Assembly: GCF_027531705.1 (NCBI RefSeq)
Contig: NZ_JAPZSP010000009.1
Location: 1 to 64,000 of the forward strand
Length of the DNA: 64,000 bases
Reading direction: 5' to 3'
Origin: Flavobacterium sp.
GTDB lineage: Bacteria; Bacteroidota; Bacteroidia; Flavobacteriales; Flavobacteriaceae
Shown here: positions 18,534 to 27,050 of the stretch, in pieces
Layout: every line of letters begins with the position of its first letter
Numbering within the stretch: position 1 is the stretch's first letter
Program-made: the position numbers and the translations under genes
Notes under the pieces: generated by a model
Told to the model about the DNA's origin: nothing
The model's input: only the letters and a program-made list of their open reading frames with translations
Database searches by the model: none

Positions 18534-19511
18534 TTAATTTCTACTTTGAACGTAATCTGATAATTCATCAACATTACTGCTAAAATTGAAAATTCCGTTT
18601 AATTTGAAATAATTTCTTGGCTCAATGCAATAATCGTAAGCAAATTTAGCAAACTCTAATTTATTATCTTCAAAACTAAATGTATTGGCAATCTGTATAA
18701 TTTGATCAACATTTAAACAATTTGCAGTAATAACCTGTTTAGCCGTTTTTAGACGAGTATCTTCAAAACTTTGCTTTTTGATAGTTGACAAAGCTGCATT
18801 AAAGTTTCCAGGTGTCATGCATGATTTTCCACCACAACCTCTTGAATCGTTGTATTGATTACCGCTGTTACCATGGTCATGACCATCATGATTCCCATGA
18901 GATGAATGTGAAGATGATGTAGTTGTTGTAGTTTGTGTAACAACACCGCCGCCCATAGAATCATTTATAGATACACCCATATTGATACCACCAATATTAA
19001 CACCAACTCCCATGTTTACACCGCCATTTTGAGTTGTAGTCGTTGTAGTTGTTTGTGTTGTACCACCGCGAACAGGTTCTTTAACGACAACAACATCTCT
19101 TGGCTGGCCATAATGAACCACATGAACATTTGTTGGTGGAATAAAATCTGGTCGAACAGGAATTGAAGAAAAGTAATTTAACTTCATTTTTGTTTTGTTG
19201 TTCTTATCTCTTTTTATTTTATAAGTTACATCAGCAAAATTTCCATCGGCATCTGTCAACATTAAACTATTTTTAGATACATCTTGTAAAGTTGCATTAG
19301 CAAATTTGATTTTTGCATTGTAATAAGGTTGATTCAAATCTTCAACTCTTAAGTTAGTTTGCGGTTCGTCGTTAATGATTTCTCCATTTAAAATAAGCGT
19401 GAATTTATCACCATCTTCAGAAAAAATGGTCAAATGTCCTACTGGACCAAACTGTGAAAATGATAAACTTGAAATAAGTAATAAGGCTAAAAGTGTAATT
19501 TTTCTAGTCAT
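18534..19511 (-). CDS. DUF4476 protein with Thr- and His-rich linker
   Basis: A 325-aa secreted protein. It has a signal peptide (MTRKITLLALLLISSLSFSQ), a beta-rich N-terminal domain (about 22-140), a low-complexity middle and a C-terminal DUF4476 domain (about 233-322, FNAALSTIKKQSFEDTRLK). The middle has Thr runs at 151-160 and 192-198, glycine-rich repeats of the type VNMGVGVNIGG, and a His-rich cluster at 202-214 that could bind metal. A conserved-looking CGGKSC pair follows. No function is known for DUF4476. Confidence 0.8.
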   Translation of the reverse strand: MTRKITLLALLLISSLSFSQFGPVGHLTIFSEDGDKFTLILNGEIINDEPQTNLRVEDLNQPYYNAKIKFANATLQDVSKNSLMLTDADGNFADVTYKIKRDKNNKTKMKLNYFSSIPVRPDFIPPTNVHVVHYGQPRDVVVVKEPVRGGTTQTTTTTTTQNGGVNMGVGVNIGGINMGVSINDSMGGGVVTQTTTTTSSSHSSHGNHDGHDHGNSGNQYNDSRGCGGKSCMTPGNFNAALSTIKKQSFEDTRLKTAKQVITANCLNVDQIIQIANTFSFEDNKLEFAKFAYDYCIEPRNYFKLNGIFNFSSNVDELSDYVQSRN

Positions 19512-19665
19512 AAATTATGAATTTTAATTTTTTTTGTAAATATAGTTTTTTTTCTAATAAATTTAAATTATCCAAAATAATGCCATTTTTTTAACAAAAA
19601 TAAAATTGATGCAACTATTTTAAACAATATATGTATCTTTAAACTTTAAAATATTATATCAGATA

Positions 19666-21036
19666 ATGGATTCATCAATTCTAATTTTACTAACCTTTAT
19701 AATCGCCTTAGCCATTGGAGTTTTCGTTGGCAAAATGCTATTTTCAGCCAAATCACAATCAGAAAAAGCTTCGTTAGAAGAAAAATCAAATGGTTTGATA
19801 TCGCAAATTAATCAATTGAAAGAGCAATTTCAGAACGAACGAAATCAATTTGAAAAACAGTTAACACTTTCAAATACTGAAAAGGAAACTATTCGTGCCG
19901 AAAAAGATTCATTAGCCATTCAATTATCAAAAAAAGAAACCGATTTTGAAAATCTTTGGGAACGAAATAAAGAGCAAAAACAAGAAGTAGAACAACTTCA
20001 AGAAAAATTCACTAAAGAATTTGAAAATTTGGCTAATAAAATTCTAGAAGAAAAAACGACTAAATTCACTGAACAAAATAAAGAAAACCTTAAAAATATT
20101 CTTTCGCCATTGCAAGATAAAATTCAACTTTTTGAAAAGAAAGTCGAAGATACACACAAAGAAAGTATTGATTATCATGCCGCATTGCGTCAACAAATTT
20201 TGGGCTTGCGCGAAATGAATGCGCAAATGAGTAAAGAAACACTCAATTTGACTAAAGCGCTAAAAGGCGACAGCAAAATGCAAGGAAATTGGGGCGAATT
20301 GGTATTAGAACGTGTTTTAGAAAAATCTGGATTAGAAAAAGACAGAGAATATTTTGTACAACAAAGTTTTGTAACCGAAGATGGAAATCGTGTTTTCCCC
20401 GATGTAATTATCAATCTTCCAGACGGAAAGAAAATGATTGTCGATTCCAAAGTAACGTTGACAGCTTATGAACGTTATATTAATGAGGAAGATGATAACT
20501 TGAAAACGCAACATCTAAAAGAACATGTAGTTTCAATAAATCGTCATGTCGAACAATTAGGAAACAAGAATTACCAAGATTTGTATCAAATGGAAAGTCC
20601 GGATTTTGTTTTGTTATTTATTCCAATTGAATCAGCATTTGCTATTGCTTTAAACGAAGATACAAGTTTGTACAATAAGGCTTTTGAAAAAAATATTGTT
20701 ATTGTTACGCCTTCCACTTTATTAGCAACTTTGCGAACTATTGATAGTATGTGGGCGAATCAAAAACAGCAAGAAAACGCCTTAGAAATTGCTCGTCAAG
20801 CAGGTGCTTTGTATGATAAATTTGAAGGTTTTGTTTCTGATTTAGTCAAAATTGGAAAGAAGATGGACGAAGCCAAAGTTGAATATCAAGGAGCAATGAA
20901 CAAGCTAGTTGACGGAAAAGGAAACTTGATAACAAGTGTAGAAAAATTGAAAAAAATGGGAGCAAAAGCCAAGAAATCTTTACCCGAAAACATAATTAAC
21001 AGAGCAGAAAAAGACGAATCAACATTTATAAATTAA
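19666..21036 (+). CDS. rmuC: DNA recombination protein RmuC homologue
   Basis: A 456-aa membrane-anchored RmuC-family protein, a predicted nuclease-like factor that limits inversions between repeats in E. coli. It has one N-terminal transmembrane helix (about 4-25), a long coiled coil (about 30-135) and the RmuC core. The core includes GNWGELVLERVLEKSGL, VFPDVIINLPDGKKMIVDSK and FIPIESAFAIAL, all family signatures. Two small genes follow closely in the same direction. Confidence 0.93.
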   Translation: MDSSILILLTFIIALAIGVFVGKMLFSAKSQSEKASLEEKSNGLISQINQLKEQFQNERNQFEKQLTLSNTEKETIRAEKDSLAIQLSKKETDFENLWERNKEQKQEVEQLQEKFTKEFENLANKILEEKTTKFTEQNKENLKNILSPLQDKIQLFEKKVEDTHKESIDYHAALRQQILGLREMNAQMSKETLNLTKALKGDSKMQGNWGELVLERVLEKSGLEKDREYFVQQSFVTEDGNRVFPDVIINLPDGKKMIVDSKVTLTAYERYINEEDDNLKTQHLKEHVVSINRHVEQLGNKNYQDLYQMESPDFVLLFIPIESAFAIALNEDTSLYNKAFEKNIVIVTPSTLLATLRTIDSMWANQKQQENALEIARQAGALYDKFEGFVSDLVKIGKKMDEAKVEYQGAMNKLVDGKGNLITSVEKLKKMGAKAKKSLPENIINRAEKDESTFIN

Positions 21037-21043
21037 AACAAAC

Positions 21044-21409
21044 ATGAGAAAATTTCTATTTATTTTTATCGGACTACTAATTATTGGATTAGCAGGATAT
21101 TTTGCCATAATGTATTACGCAACATATAGCGAAGGAAATCGTTCGGGCGAATTGATAAAATTCAGTAACAAAGGATACGTTTTCAAAACTTGGGAAGGCG
21201 AATTGAGTCAAGGAATTGCAGGTGCTCAAATCTTCAAATTTTCGGTTTTAGATAGTGAACCAAAAATAATTGAACAATTGAAAGAACTTCAAGGTGAATA
21301 TGTAAAAATAACCTATGTTGAACGTTATACAACATTCTCTTGGTGGGGAGAAACCAAATATTATGTAACCGAAGTTGTTCAAGAGGATTCACCTTTTAAA
21401 GTTAGGTAA
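21044..21409 (+). CDS. Small single-pass membrane protein, unknown function
   Basis: A 121-aa protein with one N-terminal transmembrane helix (FLFIFIGLLIIGLAGYFAIMYYA) and a soluble, probably periplasmic, beta-rich domain (YSEGNRSGELIKFSNKGYVFKTWEGEL). The type is conserved in Flavobacteria, and I cannot name a function. It starts 7 nt after rmuC and its stop abuts the thioesterase start, so the three genes form an operon. Confidence 0.75.
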   Translation: MRKFLFIFIGLLIIGLAGYFAIMYYATYSEGNRSGELIKFSNKGYVFKTWEGELSQGIAGAQIFKFSVLDSEPKIIEQLKELQGEYVKITYVERYTTFSWWGETKYYVTEVVQEDSPFKVR

Positions 21410-21958
21410 ATGGAAGAGGTTTTCAAAACAGTAAAAGCATCCAAAATTACGATTTCTGAATTGATGTTGCCATCTCATACTAATTTTTCTGGTAAAATTC
21501 ATGGCGGATATATTCTTTCATTATTAGACCAAATTGCTTTTGCATGTGCCTCAAAATATTCAGGAAATTATTGTGTTACGGCTTCAGTTGATACTGTAGA
21601 TTTCCTTAATCCAATTGAAGTTGGCGAACTTGTAACTTTGAAAGCATCTGTAAATTATGTTGGAAATAGTTCAATGATTGTTGGTATTCGAGTAGAGGCA
21701 GAAAACATTAGAACTGGAAAAGTTAAGCATTGCAATTCTTCCTATTTTACAATGGTTGCAAAAGACAAAGAAGGAAATAACACAAAAGTTCCAAAACTGA
21801 TTTTATCTACTTTTGATGAAGTTCGTCGTTTTTATTATGGAGTAAAAATGATTGCAGTTAGAAAGGACAAACAAGAACATGAAGAAATTTTTGATTATAA
21901 ATCAGATGAAGCACTGAAAAACCTAAAAAATTACAATGTAAAAGTAAATTTAGATTAA
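21410..21958 (+). CDS. Acyl-CoA thioesterase (hotdog fold)
   Basis: A 182-aa YciA/BFIT-type acyl-CoA hydrolase. The hotdog signature appears as LMLPSHTNFSGKIHGGYILSLLDQIAFACASKYSG, with the helix GGYILSLLDQ and the catalytic Asp. VDTVDFLNPIEVGELVTLKASV follows. It would release free fatty acids from CoA esters in the cytoplasm. The start codon directly follows the stop of the upstream gene. Confidence 0.88.
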   Translation: MEEVFKTVKASKITISELMLPSHTNFSGKIHGGYILSLLDQIAFACASKYSGNYCVTASVDTVDFLNPIEVGELVTLKASVNYVGNSSMIVGIRVEAENIRTGKVKHCNSSYFTMVAKDKEGNNTKVPKLILSTFDEVRRFYYGVKMIAVRKDKQEHEEIFDYKSDEALKNLKNYNVKVNLD

Positions 21959-22040
21959 AATTTTTAACAAATAAATTATTATTTTCATAAAAAAATTGCA
22001 ACTTAACATGTGTTTAGTTAGGTATTTACATTCTTTTTTA

Positions 22041-22048
22041 TATTTTTG
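22041..22048 (+). promoter_or_regulatory. -7 promoter element for the diheme cytochrome gene
   Basis: TATTTTTG matches TAnnTTTG, 23 nt before the start codon. The -33 box is not clear. Confidence 0.35.
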
Positions 22049-22071
22049 AACTTTACTATCAATTTACAATA

Positions 22072-23247
22072 ATGAAAAAAAATTACTTATTACTTTTTAC
22101 ATTACTTTTTGTGTTTTCAATAATTTCATGTTCAAAAAATGAAAATGAAGAATATTTGTCAATTGATAGCGAAAGTAAACAGATTATAAATAATAACAAC
22201 ACCAAAGCAATTGCTATTGATTTAAGTCAAGTTCCTTATCCTAAATTATCAGATTATCATTTCTTTGTTGGTCAATTAAAATTGCAACAACCTGGACATA
22301 AAGTATTGCCTTATCTGCCAGCAAGTGTTTTATTTACAGATTACGCTCACAAAAAAAGATTTGTTTGGTTGCCACCTGGAACAAAAGCTACCTATAATAG
22401 TGATACAACAATTTTAGAATTACCTGTTGGAGCTGTTTTGATAAAAAGTTTCTATTATGATAATGTTCAAAATGTTGTGCCAGTTGGTTCTACAAGAATT
22501 ATCGAAACAAGACTAATGATTCGTAAATCTACAGGTTGGATATTTGCAGAATATGTTTGGAATACTGAGCAAACGGAAGCATACCTAGACATGAACGGAA
22601 GCACAACTTCAATAACTTGGATAGATGAAGAGAACAATACTAAAACAGTTCCAGAATATAGAATTCCTAACGAAGTTCAGTGCATTATCTGTCACAAAAA
22701 ACAAGAGACTATCAATGGCGTTTTTGTCACAAATCATATTCCAATAGGAATCAAACCTCAAAATTTGAATTTTCAATATAACTATGGAACTGAAACAGTA
22801 AATCAATTGACAAAATGGATTCAAACAGGTTACTTGAATTCTAATTTTTCTCTTCCAACAGAAAATGCAACAACAGTAGATTATAGTGATACTTCTAAAC
22901 CTCTTGATTTAAGAGTTCGATCTTATCTAGATATAAATTGTGCTCACTGCCATCAAAACAACAGACATTGTGATTACAGACCAATGCGATTTGCCTACTC
23001 TGAAACAGGTGCTTCTAACGGGTTAACTAATATAGGCGTTTGTGTAAATACTGTTGATATGCAAAGCTTTGCACCAGCATTAAGTAAAATTATTACTCCA
23101 GGAAATATCAATCGTTCTATGTTATACCACAGACTTAATACTACCAATGAAGCATTTAGAATGCCTCTACATGGTAGAACTGTCATTCACACAGAAGCTG
23201 TTAACATGATTGAACAATGGATTAACACTTTGCAGCCTTGTCCTTAA
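22072..23247 (+). CDS. Diheme c-type cytochrome-like lipoprotein
   Basis: A 391-aa lipoprotein (lipobox ISC, Cys20) with two CxxCH heme-attachment motifs, CIICH at 204-208 and CAHCH at 290-294. The layout resembles the TIGR03806/SO2930-type diheme proteins. Conserved-looking blocks are LPASVLFTDYAHKKRFVWLPPG and GNINRSMLYHRLNT near the end. It probably carries electrons at the outer or cytoplasmic membrane surface. A T9SS-secreted ASPIC/UnbV protein follows after 29 nt, a likely operon partner. Confidence 0.82.
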   Translation: MKKNYLLLFTLLFVFSIISCSKNENEEYLSIDSESKQIINNNNTKAIAIDLSQVPYPKLSDYHFFVGQLKLQQPGHKVLPYLPASVLFTDYAHKKRFVWLPPGTKATYNSDTTILELPVGAVLIKSFYYDNVQNVVPVGSTRIIETRLMIRKSTGWIFAEYVWNTEQTEAYLDMNGSTTSITWIDEENNTKTVPEYRIPNEVQCIICHKKQETINGVFVTNHIPIGIKPQNLNFQYNYGTETVNQLTKWIQTGYLNSNFSLPTENATTVDYSDTSKPLDLRVRSYLDINCAHCHQNNRHCDYRPMRFAYSETGASNGLTNIGVCVNTVDMQSFAPALSKIITPGNINRSMLYHRLNTTNEAFRMPLHGRTVIHTEAVNMIEQWINTLQPCP

Positions 23248-23276
23248 AAATAAAATACTAATCAAATAACTATAAA

Positions 23277-25322
23277 ATGAAAAAAATTACTCTGCTCATT
23301 ACAATGATGTTTTTTGCTCATCATTCTTACTCACAAGATACATGTGCTACAGCTTTACCTCTAATAACAGCAGGCTTATATGTTGTTGATGTTGTGAATG
23401 GAACACAAGTTCCTACACCTATCTGCGCAGCTAACGGAACTGGTGCTACTGCAGGCGAATGGTATGCGTATACTCCAACACAAAATTTTACAGTAACCGT
23501 AAGCTCTAATATTGTACAAAACACACCAAAAGTTGACACACGTTTTCATGTTTATACTGGAACATGCGCCTCGCTGACTTGTTATGCAGGAGATGATGAT
23601 TCAGGTGCAGGATATTCATCTGTAGATACTTTCAATGTTGCAGCAGGAACAACCTATTACATTGCTTGGGATAATCATTGGACTTCAAACGGATTTACAT
23701 TTCAATTAACTGAAAACGAAATTGTAGTTCCTCCTCCAACACCCATCACTTATACTACACAATCTGTTTCTACCATAGATAGTAACTACAATATTTGTGT
23801 TGTTGATATGAATAATGATAAACTAGATGACGTTGTAGGTGTTAGTCCTAATAACCTAAAAATTCACTACCAAAGAGATAATGGAACTTTTAATATTGTT
23901 AATTTCCCTGTAAGTGGAACTAGTAAAATGCCATCATGGAGTGCTGCTGTAGGAGATTATAACAGAGATGGTTACAACGATTTAATATTAGGAGCTGGAA
24001 ATGGCTTATCAGTTTGGAAATCAAATGTTAGTCCAGACGGATTAGCTTACACAAGTTTTAACCCAACTGACTATATTTTTTGCCAAAGAACAAACTTTGC
24101 AGATGTTAACAACGACGGTAATCTTGATATTTTTTCTTGTCATGATATTGCTCCTAACTGCTATTATCTTAATGATGGTTCAGATAATTTAACTTTTTAT
24201 CAAGCAACAGTTACTCCTGGCGCAATGAATGTAGGTAACTCTGGCGGTAACTATGCTACCTTGTTTTTTGATTATGACAATGATAATGATACTGATATAT
24301 TTATTTCTAAATGTTCAGGTCCTCCATGTGAGTTAATAAGAAATGATGGTAATGGAGTCTATACAGATATTTCAGCTGTCGCTGGAGTAAACATCACACC
24401 TATACAAACATGGTCGTCTGCTATTGCTGATTTTGAAAATGATGGCGACATGGATATTATCATTACTGCAAGTTCTGGAAATCATCACTTCTTCAAAAAT
24501 AATTTAGATACAAGTAACAGTGTTGAAGAGACTTTTACAGAGATAACTTCAGGATCAGGTTGGGATACAAATTCTTCAACCAACATAGATAATATTGCTT
24601 ATGATTTTGACAATGACGGATTTGTTGATGTTTTAGGAGGTGGAAACAAAATCATGTTTAATCAAGGTAATAATACATTTTTCCCTCAAACTTATGCAGG
24701 AATAAGTGTAGGTGCTGTTGGTGATTTGAACAATGATGGTTATTTAGACATTTTAAATGGAAGCACAATAAGATATGCTGTTCCAAATGGTAACAATTGG
24801 TTAAAAGTAAAACTTAACGGTGTTGAGAGTAACAGTAATGGTATAGGTGCACGAATAGAAATTTATGGCGCTTGGGGAAAACAAATTAGAGATGTAAGAA
24901 GTGGTGAAGGTTTCAAATATATGAGTTCAATTTTTGCTCATTTTGGAATTGGAGCTGCAACTGAAATTACAAAGATAGTTGTGAAATGGCCTTCAGGTTC
25001 AGTTGATGAGATTCTTAACCCTTTAATAAACCGAACAATAACGATTACTGAAAATGAAACTACTCTTGCTACTGTTGCTCCTGCAAGTTCATTTTTTAGC
25101 ATTACTCCAAATCCGGTGAATGATGTTATAAACATTACATTCAAAAATTCGGCTTCAGAAATAGCTTTTGCTCAAATAGTTGATCTTGTTGGAAAAGTAG
25201 TTATGAAACCAACTGTAACTAATAATACTATAGATGTAAAATCATTAGCTACAGGAACATACATTTTAGTTCTAAAAGATAAAGAAGGTAAACAATCTTC
25301 TGAAAAATTCTTGAAAAACTAA
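23277..25322 (+). CDS. FG-GAP/VCBS and ASPIC/UnbV protein with T9SS sorting domain
   Basis: A 681-aa secreted protein. The signal peptide ends SYSQ. A cysteine-containing N-terminal domain (about 25-145) precedes a beta-propeller built of FG-GAP/VCBS repeats with Ca-binding DxNxDG-like loops (DYNRDGYNDL, DVNNDGNLDI, DFENDGDMDI, DLNNDGYLDI). An ASPIC/UnbV domain (about 500-590: GIGARIEIYG, GEGFKYMSS) follows, then a type A T9SS sorting domain from about 607. It is probably cell-surface bound. Pairing with a diheme lipoprotein suggests a shared surface redox or binding task. Confidence 0.85.
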   Translation: MKKITLLITMMFFAHHSYSQDTCATALPLITAGLYVVDVVNGTQVPTPICAANGTGATAGEWYAYTPTQNFTVTVSSNIVQNTPKVDTRFHVYTGTCASLTCYAGDDDSGAGYSSVDTFNVAAGTTYYIAWDNHWTSNGFTFQLTENEIVVPPPTPITYTTQSVSTIDSNYNICVVDMNNDKLDDVVGVSPNNLKIHYQRDNGTFNIVNFPVSGTSKMPSWSAAVGDYNRDGYNDLILGAGNGLSVWKSNVSPDGLAYTSFNPTDYIFCQRTNFADVNNDGNLDIFSCHDIAPNCYYLNDGSDNLTFYQATVTPGAMNVGNSGGNYATLFFDYDNDNDTDIFISKCSGPPCELIRNDGNGVYTDISAVAGVNITPIQTWSSAIADFENDGDMDIIITASSGNHHFFKNNLDTSNSVEETFTEITSGSGWDTNSSTNIDNIAYDFDNDGFVDVLGGGNKIMFNQGNNTFFPQTYAGISVGAVGDLNNDGYLDILNGSTIRYAVPNGNNWLKVKLNGVESNSNGIGARIEIYGAWGKQIRDVRSGEGFKYMSSIFAHFGIGAATEITKIVVKWPSGSVDEILNPLINRTITITENETTLATVAPASSFFSITPNPVNDVINITFKNSASEIAFAQIVDLVGKVVMKPTVTNNTIDVKSLATGTYILVLKDKEGKQSSEKFLKN

Positions 25323-25341
25323 TTCCAATTTAATTCTAACG

Positions 25342-25380
25342 AAAAAAGTCTCAACCATTTATTTGATTGAGACTTTTTTT
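25342..25380. terminator. Terminator between convergent genes
   Basis: Perfect stem aaaaaagtctcaa / ttgagactttttt with a 12-nt loop. It can end both the ASPIC gene and hisS. Confidence 0.85.
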
Positions 25381-25396
25381 ATTTTTAGAAATTATC

Positions 25397-26755
25397 TTAT
25401 TGCAAAACTTGTAACATTTCTTCAAATGAAACCATTTCTTGTTTTCCTAAAACTAGGTTTTTCAATGTGAATTTTCCATCTGTAATTTCTTTTACAACAA
25501 AAGGAATTTTTCTTCTTTCGGCATATTTGAACTGCTTGTCAATCTTAGTTGCATCTGGATACATTTCGACATTGATGTTGTTTTTTCTTAGATTGTAAAC
25601 GGTTTGCATTACTTCAAAAGACTGGCTTTCTCCAAAATTTAAAAACATCACTTTAGTTGAAGTAATAACCGTTTCAGGGAACAAATTCAATTCGTCTAGA
25701 ACTAAGTAGATTCTGTCTAAACCAAACGAAATTCCGACGCCACTCATGTTTTTTAAACCAAAGATTCCTGTCAAGTCATCATATCTTCCGCCACCGCCGA
25801 TTGAACCCATAGCAACTGTTTTGGGAGCAGCGACTTCAAAAATAGCTCCAGTGTAATAATTTAAACCACGTGCTAAGGTTACATCAAGGTCTAAAATGGC
25901 TTTTTGCAAACCTAATTTGGTTACGTTTTCACAAATAAAACGCAATTCTTCGATTCCTCTTTTGCCTTCTTCTGAAGTGGAAAGTAAAGTGGAAAGTTTC
26001 TCTATTTTTTCTTGAATCGTTCCTTCAAAACTGAATAACGGTTGCACTTTTACCAATGCTTCTTCGGAAATTCCTTTTTCGAGCATTTCTTTTTTTACTC
26101 CATCTTCACCTATTTTGTCGAGTTTGTCTAAGGCAACTGTAAAATCTATTAACTTATCGGAAGCACCAATAACTTCGGCAATTCCGGATAAGATTTTGCG
26201 ATTATTGATTTTGATAGTCACGCCATCCAAACCTAATGCGGCAAAAACAGCATCGTATAACTGCACCAATTCTACTTCTTGCCATAAAGATGTTGAACCA
26301 ACTACATCGGCATCGCATTGGTAAAATTCTCTAAAACGTCCTTTTTGAGGACGATCGGCACGCCAAACAGGTTGGATTTGGTAACGCTTAAACGGAAACT
26401 CAATTTCGCTTTGGTGTTGCACCACATAACGAGCAAAAGGTACGGTTAAATCGTAACGTAAGGCTTTTTCGGAGATTTTTGGTGTTATTGCTTTTTCTTG
26501 TTTGTATTCCAGAAATTCTAATGGGACATCTTTTAAATATTCTCCAGAATTCAATATTTTAAAAATCAATCTATCGCCTTCATCGCCGTATTTTCCCATA
26601 AGGGTTTCGGAGTTTTCAAAAGAAGGTGTTTCGATAGGTTGGTAACCGTATTTTTCGAAATGGTGTCGCATTATCGAAATGATATAGTTACGCTTGGAAA
26701 CCTCTACAGGTGAAAAATCTCTTGTGCCTTTTGGGATGCTTGGTTTTGATGCCAT
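25397..26755 (-). CDS. hisS: Histidyl-tRNA synthetase
   Basis: Class II aminoacyl-tRNA synthetase, 452 aa, charging tRNA-His. It begins KPSIPKGTRDFSP, typical of HisRS. Motif 2 includes the RPQKGRFREFYQCDADVVG region, and the HisA motif LARGLNYYTGAIFE and motif 3 GGGGRYDDLTGIF / GVGISFGLDRI are intact. It ends in the anticodon-binding domain. It is convergent with the ASPIC gene and divergent from a MacB-like permease. Confidence 0.97.
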   Translation of the reverse strand: MASKPSIPKGTRDFSPVEVSKRNYIISIMRHHFEKYGYQPIETPSFENSETLMGKYGDEGDRLIFKILNSGEYLKDVPLEFLEYKQEKAITPKISEKALRYDLTVPFARYVVQHQSEIEFPFKRYQIQPVWRADRPQKGRFREFYQCDADVVGSTSLWQEVELVQLYDAVFAALGLDGVTIKINNRKILSGIAEVIGASDKLIDFTVALDKLDKIGEDGVKKEMLEKGISEEALVKVQPLFSFEGTIQEKIEKLSTLLSTSEEGKRGIEELRFICENVTKLGLQKAILDLDVTLARGLNYYTGAIFEVAAPKTVAMGSIGGGGRYDDLTGIFGLKNMSGVGISFGLDRIYLVLDELNLFPETVITSTKVMFLNFGESQSFEVMQTVYNLRKNNINVEMYPDATKIDKQFKYAERRKIPFVVKEITDGKFTLKNLVLGKQEMVSFEEMLQVLQ

Positions 26756-26910
26756 TTTTTAATTTTGGAATTACGTATTGTTTTGCAAATATCTTGTTTT
26801 TTTGATGAAAACACAAGATATAGTCGCAGTTTTCAGTCGCAGTAGGCAATTGTAAATTGTCATTCTGAAGGAATCTCATCAAATTTAGCAAATAGTTTCT
26901 TTGGATGCAG

Positions 26911-26997
26911 TTAGCCCTAGCCCAGATTGCAACGGAAATCCTTTTTATTTTTTCTTTAAAAATAAAAAGATTGCAGTGTAAAGCGGGAAATAGCTTC
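26911..26997 (+). repeat. Dispersed hairpin-forming repeat, copy 1
   Basis: About 87 nt starting at ttagccctagcccagattgc, with a central A/T hairpin (cttttta / taaaaag) flanked by direct repeats (gattgcaacggaaat and gattgcagtgtaaagcgggaaat). A second copy with roughly 80% identity by eye lies at 60001-60083 in the same orientation. Both sit in divergent intergenic gaps. REP-like elements of this kind are familiar in Flavobacterium genomes. Confidence 0.75.
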
Positions 26998-27050
26998 AAA
27001 AAAAACTTAAAAATTGTAACAAATAGCGTACTTTCGTGTCAAACTTGTAT

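Noticed and set aside
26688-26999. Minus-strand frame over the hisS upstream region
   Set aside because: It covers the dispersed repeat and overlaps hisS in another frame. There is no protein-like pattern.
27015-27040. ECF-like promoter (TGTAAC, 16 bp, TGTC) upstream of the MacB-like permease
   Set aside because: The second element is TGTC rather than CGTC. The -7-like TACTTTCG in the same place explains the promoter equally well.
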